Shown here piece by piece: positions 12,472 to 20,850 of a DNA stretch of 64,000 nt (the first letter of the stretch is position 1; every line of letters starts with the position of its first letter). The notes below the pieces were generated by a model that searched no databases, had not been told where the DNA came from, and was given only the letters and a program-made list of their open reading frames with translations. Source of the stretch: Coptis chinensis (lineage: Eukaryota > Streptophyta > Magnoliopsida > Ranunculales > Ranunculaceae); contig CM027377.1 in NCBI GenBank assembly GCA_015680905.1, forward strand, positions 62,021,501-62,085,500, read 5' to 3'. Both the position numbers and the translations under genes were made by a program.

Positions 12472-13971
12472 ATTACCAAATCTTAAACTATCGTTTACCT
12501 ACGCATAAACATTGAAACTTAAATGCAAGTAAAACTAAAGCTAAACTTTACATGTGATTTTATCAAAGTTTTTCTACTCTCAATTCTATCGAAATAGAGT
12601 TGGAGTAAAAGATTCGTTCCACTCTTAGTTCTTTAGAATTCGTGTTTCCTAAGATTATCAATCTATCCAAAGTTAATGAGAGTTTTACGAAATTTATACT
12701 ACAATGGAAATCTAACTAACAAGATATGATTTTATACGACTACGGAATACTAATTTGGTATTATAATAAGCAATTAGGGGGGATTGATTCCACCTTAATT
12801 CAACTTAATCAACTAACAAAGAAATGTCGTAATCCAAATCTAAATGCTTTCGCATAACAAATCGGTAATTCTAATCCTTAATTATTCATAGAAATCTCTA
12901 CCAAATAATAACTTGCATGTGAAGCAATCAAACTCATTCTCATGGTGAACTAATTACTTTCTAGAATTGAATAGATTATCACGACGATTTCTAAGTTAAC
13001 AAAGATCAAGCTTCATTAAGGCTTCTTTAACCCCCTCTAATGGAAGTTTAGCCTAGAATAACTATGTTGTCATTAACATATAAATTTAAGCAAGACATGA
13101 TATAAAGATTATAACTTTACTTATTTGAACTAAATGGAAATTTACTCATACAAGATTTAATTGAAACTAATAATGGTAAATAACTAAATCTATGAATTGA
13201 AACTACAATGATTTAATGAAATGAAACTATATTATGAAGAACTAACTAACTTTATTAATCTAATGAAGAAATAACAATTGATTCAAATACTAAATTAAAA
13301 ACAAAGTAAATGGAAACTAATTAATTAATGGAGTCTAAAACTAGATCTCTAATTCTATGCTCTAATGGCTACTTCCTACCTAAAACTAAGCATTGCTTAA
13401 GAGTTAAGTCTTGTGTGTTCAAATGGAGGAGACCAGATCCACATTTTCATGCATGGGCTGAGGAGCCATGTTTTGGGCCAGAAAATGTAGCCCAAAACCC
13501 AATTTCTTCAGTCCATAGAGGCCTTTTCAGCTAGATTTTTCTTCAATATACTTTTCGTCCACTTCTGCTCCCCTGATTGGATCAAGGCTTGGACCATTGA
13601 AAATCTCTTTTCGAGCCGGTCGTATTGACATAAGGTAGGCCCAATTCTGAGGTCTGAGTCCAAAGATATGGTCTTGAAGTTCTCATTAACTCATATTGCT
13701 TTACGCCCGCGTTGACTTTGACTTTTCAGCTTTGACCGGGCTTTAAAAAGGCTGTTTCTCCTTGAATCTTGGCCTTTAATCACAGAACTTCTTACCAACC
13801 AACCCTTCCTCCTTTATCTCGCAAAAGTGACACATTTTTGCACATAATTGACTCCAATGCCTGAAATACATAAAAGCACGTAATTAGCATTAACTCTTAT
13901 TTATTACTCTCATAATTAGTCTAAAAGTATTATTGTTAAGGGGTTAAAACTACAGTTTTGGGCTCTTATTA
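12472..13971 (-). repeat. 5' LTR of the nested Athila-like element
   Basis: On the minus strand it starts with a slightly altered TGATAAGAGCCC at 13971 and runs to about 12472. It parallels 4990-6489 in the same orientation. The inner end is irregular near 12472-12495: a short piece of LTR tail in the opposite orientation sits at the junction with the Tekay-like remnant, so the boundary is approximate. Confidence 0.8.
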
Positions 13972-13983
13972 GCATGCATCAGA

Positions 13984-14244
13984 TTGGAAGAGTACCACAG
14001 AAGGTTACAGAGACAATATAACAAGCGCGTGAAGCCGCAAAAATTCAATGTTGGTGACCGTGTGCTTCGACGAGTGACTCCAGCCACTAAGAAGGAAACA
14101 GATGAAAAGTTGGGCCCCAACTGGGAGGGACCATACACCGTGGTAGAGGCGGGAACTTTCGGGACCTATAGGTTACAGACGCTCCTAGGAGAGAACATCA
14201 AGCGACCGTGGAACATTAGGATGTTGACGAAGTTCTATGAGTAA
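13984..14244 (+). pseudogene. Tat element integrase C-terminal domain (fossil)
   Basis: The translation shows YNKRVKPQKFNVGDRVLRRV, then KLGPNWEGPYTVVEAGTFGT and KRPWNIRMLTKFYE, the GPY/F module that closes plant gypsy integrases. It lies immediately downstream of the nested insertion and matches the point at which the integrase body stopped at 4989. It is part of the broken Tat element. Confidence 0.9.
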
Positions 14245-14429
14245 CTTTGTGTATAGTTTTTCAATTAAAGAAAAGTTTAGTTGCTTTATGAGATGTGAAG
14301 ATTGAGCTTTGTAATGATATTTTGAGCCCTTTTATATGTTAATGAAAGTGATAACAAACTCCATCTACCTGATTTGTGTTAATTCGTTTGTATTTGGATT
14401 AGGCCAAAGACAGCGGACGATAGTGTTCG

Positions 14430-14980
14430 AATTCAACTGGGGGGGCAAACTGAGATGCCCCCAACATCTCCATGGTAGGGGGATGATCCATTCGCGGATG
14501 ATTAGGTCCGAATTTAACTTGGGGCAAACTCAGCTGCCCCCAACAACATCTCCATGGCAGCGAGGGGTATGAGCCATTCGCGGACGATGAGGTCCGAATT
14601 CAACTTAGGGGCAAACTAAGCTGCCCCCAACATCTCCATATTTAACTTGGGGGCAAACTGAGTTGCCCCCAACCTCTCCATATTCAACTTGGGGGCAAAC
14701 TGGGCTGCCCCTAACATGTCCATATTCAACTTAGGGGCAAATTGAGCTGCCCCTAACATCTCCATGGCAGCAGAGGGGATGAGCCCTTCGCAGATGACGA
14801 GGTCCGAATTCAACGTGGGGGCAAATTGAGACGCCCCCCAACATCTCCAAAATCAAGCTGGGGACAAACAGAACTACCCCCAGTATCTCCATGGCAGCGG
14901 GGGATGAGACCTTCGTGGATGATGAAGTTCAAATTCTACTCGGGGGCAAACTGGGTTGCCCCCAGCATTTCCATGGCCAC
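14430..14980. repeat. Tandem hairpin-forming repeats in the Tat 3' region
   Basis: About ten degenerate copies follow the theme AACTTGGGGGCAAACTGAG then CTGCCCCCAACATCTCCAT. Some units are about 54 bases; others are lengthened by a GGCAGCGGGGGATGAGCC segment. Within each unit the G-run and C-run can pair as a short stem. Tandem repeats between pol and the 3' LTR are known for Tat/Ogre elements. Short ORFs across it are by-products of the repeat. Confidence 0.85.
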
Positions 14981-15194
14981 GGGCGTGCATGAGGAGCTTA
15001 TGTAATGTGAATAAGTGGCAATACAATAGGCAAGTTAATGCGTGGATAAGAGAACGTATTCGGAACCACCGGTTGACAAATATAAAATAAGAGAAAACAA
15101 TTTCTAGTACGGCCTGCTGGGGGTACCAATAAATCCAAGCAAAATTGTATGACAAACACACAAGAGGGCGTTGACAAGAGCAAGGTAGCCCATG

Positions 15195-17370
15195 AAAAAT
15201 ATACAAGCAATTTTCACTGTGGATCCTCGGACATATCTTCTTGTTGATGACCCCGTCCCCCTCGGTGGATGCTCCATCTACATCTATGGGGGAGGTCGCC
15301 TCGCCGGGCTGGACGGCGGCTTCTGACTCAAGGGCGGTGGATGGGGCCGCAAAGTCTGGAATGATAGGGACTGGAGACGGGGCAGGGAGGAGACGCCCGG
15401 CTACAGGAAGGGCGTCTAGTTGTTGCTTTAGTTCCCTAGCTATCTTCTTGGAGGCCAGCATCTTGAAATGGTCTGCGGCGTCCTTCAAAGATTTGTTTAG
15501 AACAGCCTGAGCAACGACCCTATCTACCTCCCTTTGGCTCTCCACCTTTGAGGTGACGCCAGCCACATAGTCCTGGTGAGCTTGTTCGGCACGCTGGAGT
15601 TCCTTATGATGCTTAAGCGCGGCTAGGCGTGCGTCATCTCGCTCCTTCTCCAGTTGTGTGTACTTCGCCCTCCACCCCTCTAGACTGTTGATCTCATTCT
15701 TTACAAACTCCAGCGCATCCAGGGTATTGGTGAGGCCGTGGATAATGTATCTGACGTCAAGGCTCAGCTGGAAGGGACGATAAAGTTAGAGAAAAGTAAC
15801 AGTTGAAAAGAAAAGGAAAGAGGGGAAGGACATACTCTTTCCCAGCCGGTGTAGATCACAGCCCGATGGGAGGCGAAGGAGCCTGATCCTTGGGTAGGTG
15901 GGAGCTGAAGAACATAGACGCGGCCACCGCCGGATCGTCCAAAGCGGAGTCACGAGTGGTGACGTCCTGGTCCCTAGCCTTGAATTGTGGATGCCAGATT
16001 TCCACTGACCCAGTAGGCAGGTGACCAATGGGAACTGCCTCTTTCCCAGGCGGTGTGTTGGAGCCACAGGCCGCGGTGAAGCCAGTCGAGATTCCCTGGC
16101 AGAGGCGGTGGAGGCAGTGACCTTAGCTTTTTTAGCAGGAGTGCCCTTGGCAGCGGAGTCGGTGGGCTCGTCACCATCAGAATCACTATCCCAAAGTTTG
16201 AGCTTAGACACATCCATGGTAGCAGAACTGGCTATGGGGTTGGCAAAATTGTCTTCCCAGTCGATGATGGAGGAAACAACTTTGGGATGTTATCGGACGC
16301 GATTGCCAAAGTTTTGGCGGCGGCCTTCCAAGCAAGCGCCTGGGAATGAGAGATCTTAGTAGTAAACCCGAAGGACCGATGAACTTTGCACTTAGTTTAT
16401 GCGGTTTAGGTGAAGAAGGCTTGGGCTTCCTTTCTTTGGGCAGTGGCATTCGGTAGAGAGGGCCCTGGTACTTGCCAATATCTTTGAGGGAGGGGTCAAG
16501 AAGGAGTGGACAACCTTTATCCAGATCAATGCCGAGAAAGTCGCACTGGCCGCTCCCTAGGTCGCAAAGCTTGGAAAAAATATCAGAAGAGACACCGGTG
16601 TATATTCGGGACAGTGAGTTCAGAATCCAACCTAGAACACATAAAAGAAGATACACATTAGTACAGGGGAGCAAGCAGAACAACCAACCACACTCACCGC
16701 TTCTAAGGAAGTGAAGTTGCCTTAAAGATACTTCAGGGGGCAGGTCCGCGGAAAGGAAATTCCCCAAAACATACAGTGGGTAGTAGTGCCAGACTTTATC
16801 AAAAGTGGTCACGCAGAGAACGAAAGACTTCTTCCGCAGACACACACAGAAGGATTGATATCCTATACTCCCAAACTTGGTGCTTTTCTTTAGGAAGTAG
16901 TGGGCAGTGATGTCATGGAGGTGAATCCGCGGAGTGTGTGACTTGTTGTAGTAGTTAGCAGCATACATGATCTGCCAGAAGTTGTTGATGCCTTGGCAAG
17001 GCGGGATATTGAAGTGGTTGCAAACCTCAACATCTAATAAAGACAAGGGGAAGTGTAACCTGGCGGCTATCTGCCCCACTGTGGCTACTAGATAACCTAG
17101 TCGCGGTGGGACTAGATGAGGAAAATGGGTGACACCAGGCACGTGTTCTAAGACTATGTCCTCAGGAATACCGTATGCCACTTGGACCGCAACCAGGTTA
17201 GATTTGCGATAATAAGATAGTGGGGGAGGAAGCACAGAGGGTCTCCCAGAGGTGGAGTGGGCAGCGGATGGATGAGTTGGCTCAGGAGAAGGGGACTCCG
17301 ATTGGTCAGTGGCGGGGCTGGAAGATCCAAATTTGGGGGAGGAACCGGCAGATTTGGGGAGCGAGGACAC
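15195..17370 (-). pseudogene. Tat element antisense ORF with a putative gypsy-type transposon domain (PF04195-like)
   Basis: On the minus strand a Ser/Pro-rich start (about 55 residues from 17370) leads into VAYGIPEDIVLEHVPG, RLGYLVATVGQIAARLHFP and NIPPCQGINNFWQIM. This resembles the plant 'putative gypsy type transposon' domain often found antisense in Tat-group elements. A second part (15195-15770) is helical and coiled-coil-like (VLNKSLKDAADHFKMLASKK). Two short GT-AG introns are suggested on the minus strand at about 16632-16697 and 15768-15835. The function of this extra ORF is unknown. The element is broken, and the ORF may or may not be whole. Confidence 0.7.
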
Positions 17371-18045
17371 AGATTTGGGGTCGAGGACACAGATCTGGCA
17401 GATCTGGTAGCGGATGAGCCACCAAAATCAGAATCTGACGTTGCAAGAGCCAGAATTTGAAGGAGAAGGGGAACAAACAGTGAAAAAATAAATGTGACCA
17501 ACAAATATGCACCAAAATTGGAACGAAAAGGAAAGACACAAACCTGATCGGGGTAGAGCAGTTGCCAAGTAAGGTACGACGGAAGATCGGGAGGGAGGTG
17601 CAGAGAAAGCTTCACCGAGGAGAAGATGAAGAAAGTAAGGTTGTAGAATTGAGAAAATGGGAGAAGAAAGCAAGGGAAAATGAGGGGGAAGTGTGTGAAA
17701 AAAGAAAATGTAGAGTTTGGAAGATGAACGAGTGCTTTAGAAGGCATTTGGGCGGGATTCGATGAGGCAAGGGCAAAAAGGGTCAAAGAGAACACGTCAG
17801 CAGAGAAACGGACCACCCAGAGGTAGGCACGTGTGTTCGCAAGAATCGAAGAGACAAGGACAGTTAGGCGTACGTCGTGGGACACGTGCCCAAGGACACA
17901 TGGTAAGGATTCAGAGGTCAAGGCAAGAGTTAAAACGTGATTGTCAGAAGAGATAATGCTTCGGATTTGAACAAAGTATCCCAGACAAGATAACTCTTCG
18001 AGGAGCCAGCTGTTGAGTCTCAACCCGCGGACCTATATCAATCCG

Positions 18046-18062
18046 AGGGCCAAGAGGGGGCA
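18046..18062 (+). other. Tat polypurine tract
   Basis: A GGCCAAGAGGGGG-type purine run sits immediately before the TGTATCAACCC start of the 3' LTR, in the expected place for plus-strand DNA priming. Confidence 0.75.
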
Positions 18063-18064
18063 TC

Positions 18065-18490
18065 TGTATCAACCCATTTTATGACCATTGAGGTGACAGG
18101 TCATCAGGCCCGGAGTAGAGTAAGGATATGGGAGCATGAAGCAGGGAATCATGTACGCAGAACCCTAAAGTGACGTCAGCAAGGAGTAATGTCAGCAGGG
18201 TTTTCGAGTCAGACTGGACGCGAGATAAGGAAGGCGGAAGTGGAAGCACAGGAGTGAGGCCGCGGAACCCTAAAAGGACAGGTGGGAAGTTAAGGATCAT
18301 TGGATGGAAGGAGAGATCAACGGAGAGGAGTAGAAAAGAAGAAGATATATAAAGGAACAATAAGGAGGAAAATAAAGGAAGGAGAAAAGAAAAGGAAAAA
18401 AAAAAGAAAAAGAGAGAAAAGAGTGAGGCTAGGGAGGAGAGTTTTAGGGATATTTGTCGTTGACACAGATATATACAAAACTAGAATCCT
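18065..18490 (+). repeat. 3' LTR of the Tat element (right end approximate)
   Basis: It starts TGTATCAACCC directly after the polypurine tract. A TATA-like GATATATAAAGG lies at about 18343-18354, as expected for an LTR promoter, followed by a purine-rich leader. The right end is not certain: candidates ending in CA lie at about 18465 (GTTGACACA) and 18493. The partner LTR lies outside the window. Confidence 0.65.
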
Positions 18491-18538
18491 ACAAAAATTG
18501 AACTTCCAATCACTACCTAATCTATTAACCTCAAAAAC

Positions 18539-18566
18539 ATATATATATATATATATATATATATAC
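18539..18566. repeat. (AT)n microsatellite
   Basis: About 13 AT units just beyond the Tat LTR. The surrounding 18495-18729 is AT-rich with nothing else recognised. Confidence 0.9.
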
Positions 18567-18729
18567 AAAAAAATAACAATTGCACTATACATATCGAAAA
18601 ATGAGGTAGCCTATTTTCTTCCTCTTCTCCATTATTTACAATTATTTTCTGACTTCATTTCATATATTTTTTTCTTATATTAAAGAGTATTGGATCAAGA
18701 ATTTATAAATTTTATTATGTATATTGCAG

Positions 18730-19182
18730 ATAATGGCGTATGAAAATTACAGCTTATGTAAAAAGAAATTGCTAAAGGAAATTCTAGAAGCAGGACTTAA
18801 CGTTCAACAAGATCCAGTCTAAAACACAGAATTAGATAACGGACGATTCAAAAGCACTGTAACATTAAAGGTACCAAAAGACTTATTCTTTAACAATGAA
18901 GACATCGTAGTTACAGAAATTGATGGAAGCACTACATATTCGATTGCAAAAGCAAAGGATTCAGCAACTTTTTACGCAATACAGTTTATAAAGGATGAAC
19001 GTGATATGGAAATTGAAGACTTCAATTTCAAAGAACTTATAAAGAAAAGAAAAGAGATTGAAGAGAAACGGAATCAACTCGACATCCTCATAAATATTAT
19101 GCTAGATTGTTTGGTTGATGATAAAGGAGGTAGACAAATTGAAGGAAGGATGATGGAGGTAGACAAATTGAACCCAAAATAA
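18730..19182 (+). pseudogene. Small pseudogene with dsRNA-binding-like features
   Basis: After an acceptor-like TATTGCAG an ATG at 18733 opens a frame of 150 codons to a TAA at 19182, with one early in-frame stop (about codon 30). The order is LCKKKLLKEILEAGLNV, then FKSTVTLKVPKDLFF, then SIAKAKDSATFYAIQFI. This helix, strand and Ala-rich helix arrangement resembles a double-stranded RNA-binding domain of the kind found in Dicer-like or RNase III-like proteins, and a charged KKRKEIEEKRNQLD coiled segment follows. An 18-base direct repeat (GGAGGTAGACAAATTGAA) near the end duplicates codons. The base composition is more gene-like than its surroundings. The family is not certain. Confidence 0.45.
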
Positions 19183-19399
19183 TTAAAGCACCTACGTACA
19201 AAAAAACTATAGCTTTAACAATTATAGAAGATTAGAAAAGGAATAGAAGAATAATTAAAAAAATAATAAGGAGAGAGAAAGAAGTACTTAGAGATCGAAG
19301 TTGAGAGGATGAAGAAGGAGAGTGAGGAGCCATTCTATTTCCTTTTTAGTTTATGGTGTTTTTCCTCTCTTACTAATTTCCCCCAAAAAATGTTTCTTC

Positions 19400-19810
19400 C
19401 CACTTTTCTTTTTCGTGAAAAATCAAACATTTGGCGGCTGGTTATAATCGAAATCGCGCCAAAATCGAAAACGTATATTCCGACGATATAAACGTCGAAA
19501 ATAAAATGCTAGTTCCCATGATCAACAAAAGCGTCGCTAGCTTAAGACAAATAGTGACGAAAAAAAATCGTTGCCTTATGTACAAACTTATTTTCGACCT
19601 TTTTATCGTCGGTACTACACTATTTCAACTATAAAAAGAATAAGCGGTTGCTAAAAAATATTTAGACCACTATTTCCAACGAAAAAAATGTCGCAAATAA
19701 TAATTTTAACATTTGAAACGAACAAATTATTAGGGACGATTTAAACGTGCCATAAGGTTAGTTTTAGGAACGAAACGAAAACGTCGGTAAAAAACCTGTT
19801 TGTTGTAGTG
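19400..19810. mobile_element. CACTA-type transposon end
   Basis: The segment ends ACCTGTTTGTTGTAGTG at 19810, i.e. CACTACAACAAACAGG read inward, the typical CACTA terminus. The preceding 400 bases are dense in short CGTCG/CGACG-containing motifs, like CACTA subterminal repeats. No second terminus or transposase was found in the window, so this is a fragment, and its left limit is a guess. Confidence 0.6.
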
Positions 19811-20184
19811 TATATTGTTTCAAAGAAAAAATTAAAGAAATGAAGGACATGGAGAAAAACCAAAACAAGGACAAAACCAACAAAGAGGAGAAGAACGGTT
19901 TCATAATAAAGAAAATAAAACCATGAGGATTAGTACATAACTTGGTTTGGTTTCGTGTCTTTTTTTTTTTTTTTTTTTTTGATTGAGTATGATGTGAAAG
20001 TTAGTCACAGAGATGCTTAGAAGTAGCAACTTTCTATCATATTGTTTGCTACTAGAGATATTTATATTCTTAGTTTATGCATTGAATTTTGTTCTTAACA
20101 TTCTAATTATGTTTTTTCCTAGAAAATTGTCAAAACTTGAAAGGGTTATCAGTAATGGATAATGGTATATGTCACCACAAAAGA
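19811..20184. other. Noncoding stretch between CACTA end and mitochondrial insert
   Basis: AT-rich sequence with a T run of about 22 bases near 19958-19980. Nothing recognised. Confidence 0.6.
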
Positions 20185-20544
20185 CACTGTCTTTTCGCAC
20201 TTAGGCGCACCGCGTGCCGTTGGTAATGATTCTACTACAGTGCCACAAATTTGCAAGCTGATCCTAAGTAATCGTTGTTGTTCATTGGATTCTGGAAGAA
20301 CTACTTCGTTATGATTAGGGAATTGCTGCGATTCTTCCTGAATAACCTTGATTCTAGTATCGAGAGTCACTTTGAAAGTATTACCTAAACTCTTTCGACT
20401 TAATATGATAAAGCCTATAAAACGACGAGCTACTATCATTTTTTCATTATAGATTGAGATTTTCTTTGAACTTGATTCACAAATAGATAGAATAGTAGCA
20501 AATAGCATCTTTCTATCCTGCATATCCGTGGAACTCAATCTCAT
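20185..20544 (-). pseudogene. atp4: atp4 (mitochondrial ATP synthase subunit b/orf25), truncated nuclear copy
   Basis: The reading frame from the ATG at 20544 is open for 120 codons of matching sequence: KMLFATILSICESSSKKISI, MIVARRFIGFIILSRKSLG, ESNEQQRLLRISLQICGTVV and APKCEKTV. These are hallmarks of plant mitochondrial ATP4 (orf25), the stator b subunit of ATP synthase. The family is about 190 residues long, so the last third is missing and the frame runs on into unrelated sequence before a stop at 20149. It cannot be expressed as a mitochondrial gene here and is a relic. Confidence 0.88.
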
Positions 20545-20723
20545 TTAGAAACATTATCAGCATCTATCTTTCAACAACAGAATGGGAAGTTGTTTAGGAA
20601 GGGACTTTAGAATCGGATGCGCTCTCCCAGCAAGAAAGGCCCTGCCCCTGCCAAGTAAAAAAAGAAAGAAGAGAACGAAACGAGAACACAACTTCATATT
20701 TTGTAACTCTCTAGGAGTCATGT

Positions 20724-20849
20724 TTAACCTTGAATGCTATTAATAATTCTACAGCAATAGTCCCTCGGACTCGGAAAGTAATAACAAAAATGGCTAACCC
20801 AATAGCAGATTCCGCAGCTGCCACCGTTGGAACCAATGAAGCAAGTTGA
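20724..20849 (-). pseudogene. nad4L: nad4L 3' end (mitochondrial complex I subunit), nuclear copy
   Basis: In one minus-strand frame the segment reads [20 protein letters not shown] then [13 protein letters not shown], which is NAD4L. A one-base loss then shifts the end so that the final FINSIQG-stop appears in the neighbouring frame. The S and P in ASLVP are encoded by TCA and CCA, codons normally changed by C-to-U editing to leucine in plant mitochondria, so the insert derives from DNA rather than edited RNA. Only about 40 of roughly 100 residues are present. Confidence 0.85.
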
Positions 20850-20850
20850 A

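Larger units (their letters stand above)
4990..13971 (-). mobile_element. Nested Athila-like LTR element, minus strand, rearranged and without recognisable genes
   Basis: Two LTR copies in minus orientation bound the insertion (4990-6489 and about 12472-13971). On the minus strand the LTR starts TGATAAGAGCCC and ends in TTATCA, the same ends as the Athila-type LTRs at 29978 and 40538. The flanking 5-base target copies are GCGCG (4985-4989) and GCATG (13972-13976), which differ by two transitions. A polypurine tract adjoins the 3' LTR on the minus strand (6490-6502). The interior holds an inverted LTR copy and a Tekay-like LTR but no readable gag or pol, so the element is broken and probably old. 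Confidence 0.8.
1..18490 (+). mobile_element. Ty3/gypsy Tat-lineage LTR retrotransposon, 5' end outside window, split by a nested element
   Basis: Parts appear in the order gag, protease, reverse transcriptase, RNase H, a second RNase H and integrase, followed by a tandem-repeat zone, an antisense ORF and a 3' LTR. The second RNase H after the first, and an extra antisense ORF between pol and the 3' LTR, are traits of the plant Tat/Ogre/Retand group. The element is broken in roughly ten places and is cut by a nested insertion at 4990-13971, with its integrase C-terminus resuming at 13984. The 5' LTR lies left of the window, so LTR divergence and age cannot be judged directly, but its state and the layers inside it suggest it is old. 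Confidence 0.88.
20185..20850 (-). other. Nuclear copy of mitochondrial DNA (NUMT) carrying nad4L and atp4 pieces
   Basis: On the minus strand the 3' end of nad4L is followed by a spacer of about 180 bases and the 5' two-thirds of atp4. This is the nad4L-atp4 neighbour order found in many plant mitochondrial genomes. The spacer is less AT-rich than its surroundings and contains organelle-like sequence (CTCTCCCAGCAAGAAAGGCC). Similarity stops abruptly inside both genes, at about 20850 and 20185, as expected for an inserted fragment. Confidence 0.88.

Noticed and set aside
17154-18023. 289-codon minus-strand ORF near the Tat 3' LTR
   Set aside because: It overlaps the antisense ORF start in another frame and its sequence is low-complexity Phe/Leu/Ser; no family match is apparent.
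20185-20850. Functional mitochondrial genes, or the window being mitochondrial DNA
   Set aside because: Both genes are truncated and nad4L is shifted; the flanks are nuclear repeats, and the rest of the window has nuclear intron-bearing genes.
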